A stretch of 64,000 bases of DNA from Variovorax sp. (GTDB lineage: Bacteria > Pseudomonadota > Gammaproteobacteria > Burkholderiales > Burkholderiaceae_C), in contig JAGIBP010000002.1 in the NCBI GenBank assembly GCA_017744285.1, positions 1-64,000 on the forward strand. Reading direction: 5' to 3'. The stretch's first letter is position 1; each line of letters begins with the position of its first letter. Below the pieces are notes generated by a model. That model was not told the DNA's origin. It searched no databases and saw only the letters and a program-made list of their open reading frames with translations. A program made the translations under genes and the position numbers. Positions 9,162 to 16,999 of this stretch are shown here, in pieces.

Positions 9162-10049
9162 TCAGGCCCTCGAGTAGCCGACGCTTCCGAACAGGCCGTT
9201 GGGCCGCAGCAGCAGGAAGGCCAGGAGCAGCGCGTAGGTGATGCCGTCGCGCAGCCCCGAGGACAGGTACTGCGCGGTCATCACTTCGAGGATGCCCAGC
9301 CCCACGCCGGCGATCGCGGTGCCGCGCACGTCGTCGTAGCCGCCCACCACCACGGCCGCGAAGCCCTTGAGCAGCAGGCCTTCGCCGAGCGTGAACGACA
9401 CGTTCTGCGTGGTGACGCCGCCCAGCACGCCCGCGAAGCCCGAGGTGGCGCCGGCCAGGAAGGCCGTGACGATCACGACGTAGCGCGGATTCACGCCGCC
9501 GAGCGCGGCCGCGGTCTGGTTCCAGCCCACCGCGCGCATGGCCGCGCCGAAGCGGCTGCGGCGGATCAGCAGGTGCAGCCCCACGGTGACCGCCACCATG
9601 GCGCCGATGGTGATGAGCTGCATGGCGGGCAGGGGGATCTCGCCGACCCGGAACATCGTGCCCGGATAGCTGCCGCGCGGAAAGCTCAGGCTCTGCTGCC
9701 CGGTGGCGGCGCCGGCGAGGTTGTCCAGGATGATCCAGAAGGCGATGCTCGTGATCAGCGCGCCCAGCATCTGGTGGCCGCGCCGGCGCAGCGGCTGGAA
9801 CGCCACCTGATCGACCAGGAGCGCGAGCAGGCCGCCCGCGAGAATGCCGATCGGCAAGGCGACGAGAAACGGGAGCTTGAACTGCTCGACCGCCGTGAGC
9901 GCCGCAATGGCGGCCCAGCTGGCGTAGCACCCATGCGCCGCGTTCAGGATGCCGAGCGTCGAGAAGACCAGGCCGAAGCCCAGGGCGAACAGCGCATAGA
10001 GCGAGCCCAGCGCGCAGCCGTTGACGAGCTGTTCGAGGAAGAGATCCAT
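9162..10049 (-). CDS. livH: Branched-chain-type ABC transporter permease LivH
   Basis: 295 residues, BPD_transp_2 permease with N-terminal QLVNGCALGSLYALFALG, a hallmark of LivH. The coupling loop (FGAAMRAVGWN) is present. First membrane gene after livJ, separated by 13 bp, in one leftward operon. Confidence 0.95.
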   Translation of the reverse strand: MDLFLEQLVNGCALGSLYALFALGFGLVFSTLGILNAAHGCYASWAAIAALTAVEQFKLPFLVALPIGILAGGLLALLVDQVAFQPLRRRGHQMLGALITSIAFWIILDNLAGAATGQQSLSFPRGSYPGTMFRVGEIPLPAMQLITIGAMVAVTVGLHLLIRRSRFGAAMRAVGWNQTAAALGGVNPRYVVIVTAFLAGATSGFAGVLGGVTTQNVSFTLGEGLLLKGFAAVVVGGYDDVRGTAIAGVGLGILEVMTAQYLSSGLRDGITYALLLAFLLLRPNGLFGSVGYSRA

Positions 10050-10062
10050 CTCGCGCCCTTGG

Positions 10063-11223
10063 CTACTTGGCAGGCGCCCAGCGGACCAGCTTGCCGTCGG
10101 GCGACCACATCACGATCAAGGTCCCGTTGGTCTCCGCCTGCCCGTTCTTCATCTCTTCGCCGCCATACACCTGATGGTCGAGCTTCGTGACTTTCGACAG
10201 CGCCGTGCCCAGCGATTCGCGCGTGGGCTTGCCGGGAATGGACTTGAGCGCCTGGGCCAGCAGCCAGACGGCCTGGTAGCCCTGCGCCGAGTAGATGTCG
10301 GGCGTGGTCTGGAACTTGGCCTGGTAGGCCGCGATGAAGGCCTTGGCTTCGGGCGCGTCCGCCACGGTGTCGGAGAAGCCCACCGGGAACGGCACGCCGA
10401 CGACGGCCGGCCCCATCTTCTTGAACACCGCCACGGGCGACAGCACGTCGTTGCCGACGATGGTCTTCGTGTAGCCGCGGTCGCGCAGGGCCATGATGGC
10501 GCCGGCGGCGGCGCCCTGCGTCGCGTAGACCAGGATCATGTCGGTCTTCATGCCCATGGCCTGCGTGGCGGCGGCGGTGAAGTCGGTGTCCTTGGTCAGC
10601 ACGTTGACCACGCCGGCGGTCGTCACGCCCTTGGCCTCGACGGCCTGCCGCACCGCCGCCATGCGGCCCTTGAAGGCCTCGTTGTCGTCGGCCACGATGT
10701 AGGCCGCCGTCTTGGGCGCGAGCGCGTCGACCACCGCGGTGGCGGTCGCCACTTCCTTCGGACTGGGAAGGATCGTCATGCTGTAGACCCAGGGCGGCTG
10801 CGGCAGGCCCGCCGCGGTGGCGCCATAGATCACCAGCGGCATCTTGCCCTGCGCCACGATGGGCTTGAGCGAGCCCGCGACCGGCGAGAGGATGCAGCAG
10901 CTCGTGGCGATCACCGATCGATCGGCGATGAACTGGTTCATGTTCTGGATCGCGCGGGCCGCATCGCTGCCGCTTTCCTTGGGTTCGAGCACGATCGAGG
11001 TTCCCTCGCCCATGTACTTCGAGCTCTTCACTTCCTCGGCGGCGAGCTGGGCCCCGTTCCAGTACGACAGGCCGGCGGCGGCCAGCGGCCCGGTGTTCTC
11101 GGTGATGAAGCCCACCTTGTATTCGCCGGGTGCGAGCCCTTGTGCCGCCGCGGAGGACATCGCCAGCGCGAGTCCCGCTGCCATACAAGCCGAGGCCATG
11201 ATGCGTGCGTTCCACTTCTTCAT
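10063..11223 (-). CDS. livJ: ABC transporter periplasmic substrate-binding protein (LivJ/Peripla_BP_6)
   Basis: 386 residues. Signal peptide residues 1-27 (MKKW, hydrophobic core, cleavage near SAAAQ). The mature part is a type I periplasmic binding protein. The ATG at 11223 follows AAAGGAG with ideal spacing; the longer frame to 11352 would cross the regulatory region. First gene of the leftward operon, divergent from the IclR-type regulator. The upstream region carries a promoter and two copies of a 17-bp palindrome, so control by that regulator is likely. The ligand is unknown; a dicarboxylate or aromatic acid fits the enzymes nearby. Confidence 0.93.
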   Translation of the reverse strand: MKKWNARIMASACMAAGLALAMSSAAAQGLAPGEYKVGFITENTGPLAAAGLSYWNGAQLAAEEVKSSKYMGEGTSIVLEPKESGSDAARAIQNMNQFIADRSVIATSCCILSPVAGSLKPIVAQGKMPLVIYGATAAGLPQPPWVYSMTILPSPKEVATATAVVDALAPKTAAYIVADDNEAFKGRMAAVRQAVEAKGVTTAGVVNVLTKDTDFTAAATQAMGMKTDMILVYATQGAAAGAIMALRDRGYTKTIVGNDVLSPVAVFKKMGPAVVGVPFPVGFSDTVADAPEAKAFIAAYQAKFQTTPDIYSAQGYQAVWLLAQALKSIPGKPTRESLGTALSKVTKLDHQVYGGEEMKNGQAETNGTLIVMWSPDGKLVRWAPAK

Positions 11224-11279
11224 GCTTGCTCCTTTGTCTCCATGGCCGTCTCCCGGCCTCGTCGTGAACGGGTTGCGTA

Positions 11280-11296
11280 CATCCATCATCTGGATG
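11280..11296. promoter_or_regulatory. Operator O1, CATCCA-N5-TGGATG
   Basis: Perfect inverted repeat CATCCA-TCATC-TGGATG. It lies 57-73 bp upstream of livJ and, if the proposed livJ promoter is right, at about +16 to +32 of its transcript. One of three perfect copies near the regulator gene. Confidence 0.7.
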
Positions 11297-11318
11297 TCGA
11301 CTCTCGCGATCTGAAGGG

Positions 11319-11347
11319 ATTCTGTTGGTCGCCATGTCACAATGCAA
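11319..11347 (-). promoter_or_regulatory. Candidate livJ promoter
   Basis: Minus strand TTGCAT, 17 bp, CAGAAT: a fair sigma-70 match. It lies between operators O1 and O2. The inferred start is near 11312, with O2 at about -55 to -71. Confidence 0.4.
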
Positions 11348-11365
11348 GCCAACAGGGGCTCATGG

Positions 11366-11382
11366 CATCCACGATATGGATG
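11366..11382. promoter_or_regulatory. Operator O2, CATCCA-N5-TGGATG, over the regulator start codon
   Basis: Perfect inverted repeat CATCCA-CGATA-TGGATG. The ATG at 11376 proposed for the IclR-type regulator lies inside it, which suggests autoregulation. Confidence 0.7.
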
Positions 11383-12170
11383 AACTAACAGATCAGGTCG
11401 CCGGGACGCAGGCCATCACCCGCGCCATGCTGGTGCTGCGCGCCATCGCGTCGGGCGGCCGTCGCGGGATGCGGGTGGCCGACATCGTGGCGATGTCGGC
11501 GCTTCCGCAGGCGACCGTCTCGCGCATGCTCGCCGCATTGCATCGCGAGGGCGTCGTCGTGCGCGACGAGCGACTGCGCAAGTACTTCGTCGGACCGGTC
11601 ATCCATGAGCTGGGCCTGGTCGCGCGCAGCAATTACGCGCTGCCGCAGGCGTGCCATCAGGCGATGCAATGGCTCGCCGAAGAAACGCAGGACACCGTCT
11701 ACCTGAGCGAGAGGCGCGGCGCCGAAGCGACCTGCACGGCCGCCGAAGAGGGCGCCTTTCCCATCAAGGCGATCCCACTCCACGTGGGCATCCGCCGGCC
11801 GCTGGGCGTCGGCGCGGGCGGTCTGGCAATCCTCGCGGCCATGGCGCCCGATCACGCTGAAGAGATCGTGCGCGCCAACGCGCCTCGGTATCCGGCGTAT
11901 GGCGGCATCGACCTGGCCTACCTGGCCGATGCCCTGGCACGCACGCGCGAACGCGGCTGGTCCTGGGTGGCCAACAAGGCCACGCAAGGCATGACGGCCG
12001 TGGGCGTCGCGATCGCGGGCCCCTCGGGCGAGCCCGTCGCGGCACTCAGCATCAGCGCGATCTCCTCGCGCATGAACGTGGACCGCGCCCCCACGCTGGC
12101 GAGCCTGCTGCTCAAGCAGTGCGGCGAGATCTCGGCCGAGCTGGCGAAGCAGTCGGCCGGCAGGTCCTGA
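11376..12170 (+). CDS. IclR-family transcriptional regulator
   Basis: 264 residues. An N-terminal winged helix (about 10-75, AITRAMLVLRAIASGG then LPQATVSRMLAALHREG) is followed by an IclR effector domain (about 80-260) with GIRRPLGVGAGGLAILAA. Members bind as dimers to palindromes and answer small acids or aromatics. ATG 11376 gives the normal family length; in-frame ATG 11334 and TTG 11325 are possible but have no good Shine-Dalgarno. Divergent from livJ and upstream of the hydratase/lyase genes, it very probably controls both arms through the CATCCA-N5-TGGATG sites. Confidence 0.9.
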   Translation: MDELTDQVAGTQAITRAMLVLRAIASGGRRGMRVADIVAMSALPQATVSRMLAALHREGVVVRDERLRKYFVGPVIHELGLVARSNYALPQACHQAMQWLAEETQDTVYLSERRGAEATCTAAEEGAFPIKAIPLHVGIRRPLGVGAGGLAILAAMAPDHAEEIVRANAPRYPAYGGIDLAYLADALARTRERGWSWVANKATQGMTAVGVAIAGPSGEPVAALSISAISSRMNVDRAPTLASLLLKQCGEISAELAKQSAGRS

Positions 12171-12182
12171 TCGCGAATGCAC

Positions 12183-12199
12183 CATTCACATGTTGGATT
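12183..12199. promoter_or_regulatory. Degenerate operator O4
   Basis: CATTCA-CATGT-TGGATT matches 10 of 12 arm positions of the local operator. It lies at about -54 to -70 of the proposed hydratase promoter, the same relative position that O2 takes at the livJ promoter. Confidence 0.45.
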
Positions 12200-12217
12200 G
12201 AGAGCCGCTCCAGCGCC

Positions 12218-12246
12218 TTGCGGCGGGCTGCACCGCTCCTCACAAT
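12218..12246 (+). promoter_or_regulatory. Candidate promoter of the hydratase/lyase operon
   Basis: TTGCGG, 17 bp, CACAAT. The inferred start near 12253 puts the perfect operator O3 in the leader and the degenerate O4 upstream. Confidence 0.35.
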
Positions 12247-12283
12247 GACTCCAGGCTGCTCACACGTGTGATGAGGGCCATCA

Positions 12284-12300
12284 CATCCACAAGGTGGATG
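12284..12300. promoter_or_regulatory. Operator O3, CATCCA-N5-TGGATG
   Basis: Perfect inverted repeat CATCCA-CAAGG-TGGATG ending just before the AAAGGAG ribosome-binding site of the LeuC-like gene. Bound protein would block the leader. Confidence 0.7.
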
Positions 12301-12313
12301 AAAGGAGCCGGCA

Positions 12314-13570
12314 TTGGGATACACGATCACCGAGAAGATCCTGGCGCGCGTGGGCGGCCGGGAGGCCGTGCGCGCCGGTGACGAGGTTCTGGCCAAGCCG
12401 GACTTCGTCATCGCCTACGACTTCCCCGGCTACACCGACGTGATCTTCAAGCAGATGCGCGAGGACTTCGGCATCGAGCGCGTCAAGCAGCCCGAGCGCT
12501 TCGCGCTGTTCATCGATCACATGGTGCCGGTGGCCACGCCCAAGGAGGAAGAGCTGCACATCCAGACGCGGCAGTGGGGCGCGCAGCAGGGGGTCGAGGT
12601 GCATGAGCGCAAGGGCATCGGCCACCAGGTGTCGGCCGAGCTCGGCTATGGCACGCCGGGCGCCTTCGCGGTTCACTTCGACGGCCACATCAGCCAGCTC
12701 GGTGCGCTGGGCACGCTGGGCATCGGGCTGCGCCGCAACCTGCTGGAGGCGTTCGTCAACGACACGGTGTCGCTCAAGGTGCCGCCCACCGTGCGGGTGA
12801 ACATCCACGGCAGCCTGCGTCCGGGTGTCATGGCGCGGGACGTGTTCCACCACCTGGTGCGCGTGATGGGGCCATCCTCGTGCGCGTTCAAGGTGCTCGA
12901 ACTCGGCGGGCCCGTGATCGACGCGATGAGCATCGAAGGGCGCCAGACCATGTGCGGCCAGGCCATGTTCATCGGCGCCACCACGGCCATCGTCAATCCC
13001 GATGCCAAGGCGATCGACTATGCGCGCGGCCGCGCCCGGATCGAGCTCGAGCCCGTCGCGAGCGACCCCGATGCGGTGTACGACCGCGTGGTCGACGTGG
13101 ACGTATCCGACCTGGAGCCGATCGTCGTCATTCCGCCGAGCCCCGCGAACACGCGCGACCTGCGCGAGGTGATCGGGGTCGAGGTGCATGCCGGCTACCT
13201 CGGCTCCTGCGCGAGCGGGCGCATGGAGGACCTGCGGATCGCGGCCGAGGTGCTGCGCGGCCGCCACGTCGCGCCGGGGTTCTCGCTGCACGTGGTGCCG
13301 ACTTCGCAGGCGCTCATGGCACAGGCGGCCAGCGAAGGGCTGATCCAGGTGTTCGTGGAAGCGGGCGCGTTCGTGAGCTCGCCCTCGTGCGACTACTGCT
13401 TCGGCCGGATCGCCACGATGACCGCCGGGCAGCGCGCCGTGTCCACGGGCACCCTCAACGTGCCGGGCCGCATGGGCAGCCCCGACTCGGAGATCTACCT
13501 GTGCAACGCGGCCGCGGTGGCCGCGTCCGCGATCGAAGGGCGGATCGCCGATCCGCGCCCCTACCTGTAG
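12314..13570 (+). CDS. Aconitase-family hydratase large subunit (LeuC-like)
   Basis: 418 residues. The three [4Fe-4S] cysteines are present: C299 (GYLGSCASG), C359 and C362 (PSCDYC). The usual substrate motif TDSHT is replaced by FDGHIS near residue 122, and the NRNFxGRMG element reads TLNVPGRMG. The start is a TTG at 12314, decided by AAAGGAG six bases upstream; no ATG fits. With the LeuD-like subunit 10 bp downstream it should hydrate or dehydrate a hydroxy di- or tricarboxylate. Since a lyase of the isocitrate-lyase family follows, 2,3-dimethylmalate dehydratase of nicotinate degradation is one model; isopropylmalate isomerase for leucine synthesis is unlikely here. Confidence 0.88.
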   Translation: MGYTITEKILARVGGREAVRAGDEVLAKPDFVIAYDFPGYTDVIFKQMREDFGIERVKQPERFALFIDHMVPVATPKEEELHIQTRQWGAQQGVEVHERKGIGHQVSAELGYGTPGAFAVHFDGHISQLGALGTLGIGLRRNLLEAFVNDTVSLKVPPTVRVNIHGSLRPGVMARDVFHHLVRVMGPSSCAFKVLELGGPVIDAMSIEGRQTMCGQAMFIGATTAIVNPDAKAIDYARGRARIELEPVASDPDAVYDRVVDVDVSDLEPIVVIPPSPANTRDLREVIGVEVHAGYLGSCASGRMEDLRIAAEVLRGRHVAPGFSLHVVPTSQALMAQAASEGLIQVFVEAGAFVSSPSCDYCFGRIATMTAGQRAVSTGTLNVPGRMGSPDSEIYLCNAAAVAASAIEGRIADPRPYL

Positions 13571-13580
13571 CAGGAACGCC

Positions 13581-14096
13581 ATGTCACTTCCTCTTTTGCA
13601 TGGCCGTGCCGCGTGGGTCTTCACCGAGAACGACTTCGACGTCGACCAGATCGTCGGCGTGAAGAACATCAAGATCACCGACATCGACGAACTCGCCGCG
13701 GTGGCGATGCAGTCCTACGACCCGGACTTCCCGAAGTCGGTGAAAGCCGGCGACCTGCTCGTCGGAGGCGTCAACTTCGGCTATGGCCATCCGCACTATC
13801 CGCCGATGCGCGCGATGCGCCACCTGGGCATTCGCGCGCTGCTCGCCGAGTCGTTCTCGCCGGGCTTCTGGCGCGGGGAGATCAGCATGGGCTTCCCGCT
13901 GCTCGCCGTGCCGGGAATCCTCCAGGAAGTGCAGCGCTGGGACGAACTGAGCGTCGACTGGGACAGCGCCACGGTGCTCAACCATCGCACCGGGCGGCGG
14001 CTGGCCTTCGAGCCCTTGTCGCGTGCCGACAGCCAGATGCTGGCGTTCGGCGGATTGACCGGCTACCTGAAATCACGCGCCGCGGCCGCGGCCTGA
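13581..14096 (+). CDS. Aconitase-family hydratase small subunit (LeuD-like)
   Basis: 171 residues, the swivel domain that completes the active site of the large subunit. The fold is clear from DFDVDQIVGVKN, GDLLVGGVNFG and IRALLAESFSPGFWR. The loop that in LeuD reads GCGSSREHAP reads GYGHPHYPP here (residues 67-75), so the Ser-Ser-Arg carboxylate-binding residues are gone. It starts 10 bp after the large subunit with GGAACGCC before the ATG. Substrate specificity must differ from isopropylmalate. Confidence 0.88.
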   Translation: MSLPLLHGRAAWVFTENDFDVDQIVGVKNIKITDIDELAAVAMQSYDPDFPKSVKAGDLLVGGVNFGYGHPHYPPMRAMRHLGIRALLAESFSPGFWRGEISMGFPLLAVPGILQEVQRWDELSVDWDSATVLNHRTGRRLAFEPLSRADSQMLAFGGLTGYLKSRAAAAA

Positions 14097-14120
14097 CTCC
14101 CACCGCAAGAAAGGAACACG

Positions 14121-14981
14121 ATGTCCACGACTTCCACGCTTCGCCAGATCCTCAAATCGGGCCGCACCATCTGGTCCGCCGGCGCCTATGACGCGCTGTC
14201 GGCGCTGCTGATCGAGCGCGCCGGCTTCGATGCGGTGTTCACCACCGGCTTCGGCGTGTCGGCTTCCCACCTGGGCCAGCCCGATGTCGAGCTCTACACG
14301 ATGACCGAGAACCTCGGCGTGGTCCGCCACATCACCTCGGCCGTGAAGGCGCCGGTGATCGCCGATGGCGACACGGGCTACGGCAACGTGATCAACGTGA
14401 TGCGGACCGTGCGCGAGTTCGAGCGCGCCGGGGTGCAGGGCATCGTCTTCGAGGACCAGGTGGTGCCCAAGCGCTGCCCGGCCGCGGCCACCAGTGTCGA
14501 CGTGCTGCCCCTGAAGACGGCGCAGCAGAAGATCCGCGCCGCGGTCGATGCACGCACGAACCCGGACTTCCTCATCATCGCGCGCACCGATGCGCCGACG
14601 CTGGAGGAAACGATCGAGCGCGGTCGCGCGTTCGCCGAAGCGGGCGCGGACCTGGTTCAGCCGATCTCGCGCACCGTCACGCGCTTCGAGGACCTGCAGC
14701 GCCTGCGCGAGGCGTGCGGGCGGCCGCTCTCGCTGCAGATCCTGGGCTGGCTCGAGAAGGACCTGGACAAGGCGCAGATCGAGTCCGTGGCCGGGCTGGC
14801 CGTGTTCCCGCTCGTCCCGCTGATGACCATCACGGCCGCGCTGCAGACCAGCCTGAAGCGCCTGGCGGCCGACAAGCACGCGCGGGCCTTGCCCTTGCCG
14901 CAGACGAGCATGGCCGAGTTCAAGTCCCTGATCGGCTTCGGCGCGATCGAGGAACTCGAGAAGCGCTACGAGATGGGCTGA
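14121..14981 (+). CDS. Isocitrate lyase / PEP-mutase superfamily lyase
   Basis: 286 residues, single TIM barrel. Substrate and Mg-binding IADGDTGYGN (D82, D84) and FEDQ are present. The catalytic loop reads PKRCPAAATS with C119 kept, but the Gly-His that follows Cys in KKCGH/KRCGH lyases is Pro-Ala. Family members cleave 2-methylisocitrate, 2,3-dimethylmalate or decarboxylate oxaloacetate. It lies 24 bp after the LeuD-like gene with AAAGGAA before the ATG, and most likely cleaves the product of the hydratase. The end of the IclR-controlled rightward operon. Confidence 0.88.
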   Translation: MSTTSTLRQILKSGRTIWSAGAYDALSALLIERAGFDAVFTTGFGVSASHLGQPDVELYTMTENLGVVRHITSAVKAPVIADGDTGYGNVINVMRTVREFERAGVQGIVFEDQVVPKRCPAAATSVDVLPLKTAQQKIRAAVDARTNPDFLIIARTDAPTLEETIERGRAFAEAGADLVQPISRTVTRFEDLQRLREACGRPLSLQILGWLEKDLDKAQIESVAGLAVFPLVPLMTITAALQTSLKRLAADKHARALPLPQTSMAEFKSLIGFGAIEELEKRYEMG

Positions 14982-15000
14982 CCCGGCCACCCACCACGCG

Positions 15001-16902
15001 CTACCCGGTGCGCTGTCCCATCTCCACCACGCGGTTGTCCGGCAACTGGAAGTAGTCGGACGCCCGTCCCGCGTTGCGCTGCAGCCAGGCGAAGAGCGCC
15101 TGTCGCAGCGGATTCATGCGCGGCATGTGTCCTGGGCTGACGGAGGCCCGCGTGACGAAGTAGGACGTCGTCATGGCCTCGACCGCCAGCGCGTTCTGGT
15201 AGGCAAAGATGCGCATGTACTCGGGCAGGTCGGGCCGCTCCATGAAGCCGTGGCGCGCCACCATCGTCCAGATGCCGTGGCCGCACTCATGGGCCTCGAT
15301 GCGCTGGCGCGCGTCCACGCGCGGCGTGTCGCAGGACTCGACCTTGACCACCACCACCCGGTCGTGCAGCACCTGGTTGTGCTTGAGGTTGTGCAGCAGC
15401 GCGAAGGGCGCGGATTCGACGTCCGCATTGGGGAACACCGCCGTGCCCCTGACGCGGTGCGGCATGTGGAGCGCCAGGGACTCGATGAAGCTGTCGAGCG
15501 GCAGGCGCTCGGCCGCGGCCACTGCCAGGCCGAGTTCGCGTCCCTTGGACCAGGTGGTGAAGATCACCATGACGACGGCCGCCACCCCGAGCGTGAGCCA
15601 GCCGCCTTCCAGGACCTTGAAGGAGTTGGCGGCCACGAAGCCCAGGTCCACCGCCGCGAAGGCGGCCACGCCCACCACGATCGCCGTGCGGTTCCACTTC
15701 CACAGGCCGAAGGCCACGATGCCGGCCAGCAGCGTGGTCGTGACCATGGTCACCGACACCGCGATGCCATAGGCCGCGGACAGCGCGCTCGACGAACGAA
15801 AGCCCAGCACGATCAGGATGACGCCCGTCATCAGCAGCCAGTTGACCGTCGGCACGTAGATCTGCCCGATGGCCTCGCCGGAGGTCTGCACGATGCGCAT
15901 GCGCGGCAGGTAGCCCAGGCGCATGGCCTGCGCGGTGATCGAGAAGGCGCCCGAGATGACCGCCTGCGAGGCGATCACGGTCGCCAGCGCGGCCAGGACG
16001 ATCATGGGCATGACGCTCCAGGGTGGGTACAGCCGGAAGAAGGGGTTGTCGGCCGCCGCGGGGTCCGCCAGCACCAGGGCGCCCTGGCCGAAGTAGTTGA
16101 GCACGAGCGCGGGCAGGGCGATGAACAGCCACGCAAGGCGGATCGGCCGCGCGCCGAAGTGACCCATGTCGGCATAGAGCGCCTCGCCGCCGGTGAACGC
16201 CAGGAAGACGGCGCCGAGCACCGGGAGCGCCTGGTACCGGTGCGTGAACAGGAAGCGCAGCGCGTGTCGCGGATCGAGCGCCTGCACCACCTGCGGCTCG
16301 CGCGCGATCTGCGCCAGCCCGCCCAGCGCGAGCACGACGAACCACAGCAGCATCACCGGACCGAAGATCCGCCCCACGACATGCGTGCCCCGGCGCTGGA
16401 TCCAGAAGAGCGCCACGAGGATCGTGACGGTGACGGGCAGCACGGCCGGCTGCAGCGCCGGGGCCTGCACCTCCAGGCCCTCGACGGCCGACAGCACCGA
16501 GATGGCCGGCGTGATCAGGCTGTCGCCGTAGAACATGGCGCCGCCGATCAGGCCCAGGACGCCGACTGCGGCCCACCACGGCCGGGCGGCCTTCATGTTG
16601 CCCAGGGCCTGGCGTGCCAGCGCCTGCAGGCTCAGGATGCCGCCTTCGCCGTCGTTGTCCGCGCGCAGCACGAACACGACGTACTTCAGCGTGACGACGA
16701 AGATCAGGCCCCAGACGATGAGCGAGAGCAGGCCGAGCACCACTTCGGGAGACAGGCCGATGCCGTGCTCGGGGTTGATCGTTTCCTTGAAGGCGTAGAG
16801 CGGCGACGTGCCGATGTCGCCGAACACCACGCCCAAGGCGGAAAGCATCACGGTGCCAAGGCTGAGCTTGTGGTCCGGGCTCGAGGTCGCAAGCGTGGTC
16901 AT
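15001..16902 (-). CDS. kup: Low-affinity potassium uptake protein Kup
   Basis: 633 residues, normal Kup length. The N-terminal LGVVFGDIGTSPLYAFKE signature and about twelve membrane segments are followed by a cytoplasmic C-terminal part. It imports K+ with protons at the inner membrane. Monocistronic; it ends 19 bp from the convergent lyase gene. A TATACT -10-like hexamer sits about 45 bp upstream of the ATG on the minus strand, but no good -35 is seen. Confidence 0.97.
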   Translation of the reverse strand: MTTLATSSPDHKLSLGTVMLSALGVVFGDIGTSPLYAFKETINPEHGIGLSPEVVLGLLSLIVWGLIFVVTLKYVVFVLRADNDGEGGILSLQALARQALGNMKAARPWWAAVGVLGLIGGAMFYGDSLITPAISVLSAVEGLEVQAPALQPAVLPVTVTILVALFWIQRRGTHVVGRIFGPVMLLWFVVLALGGLAQIAREPQVVQALDPRHALRFLFTHRYQALPVLGAVFLAFTGGEALYADMGHFGARPIRLAWLFIALPALVLNYFGQGALVLADPAAADNPFFRLYPPWSVMPMIVLAALATVIASQAVISGAFSITAQAMRLGYLPRMRIVQTSGEAIGQIYVPTVNWLLMTGVILIVLGFRSSSALSAAYGIAVSVTMVTTTLLAGIVAFGLWKWNRTAIVVGVAAFAAVDLGFVAANSFKVLEGGWLTLGVAAVVMVIFTTWSKGRELGLAVAAAERLPLDSFIESLALHMPHRVRGTAVFPNADVESAPFALLHNLKHNQVLHDRVVVVKVESCDTPRVDARQRIEAHECGHGIWTMVARHGFMERPDLPEYMRIFAYQNALAVEAMTTSYFVTRASVSPGHMPRMNPLRQALFAWLQRNAGRASDYFQLPDNRVVEMGQRTG

Positions 16903-16999
16903 CGCGTCGATTCCATCGGGGTGCGAAGCGCCCCGGGTCCCAGGCAGTATAGAGAGCGGCGGCGATTTCCAGGGGAGCGGGATCGAAGGCGCGCGGCCC

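Noticed and set aside
12314..14096. Calling the hydratase pair leuC/leuD for leucine biosynthesis
   Set aside because: No leuA or leuB nearby, substrate motifs are altered in both subunits, and the operon context is catabolic.
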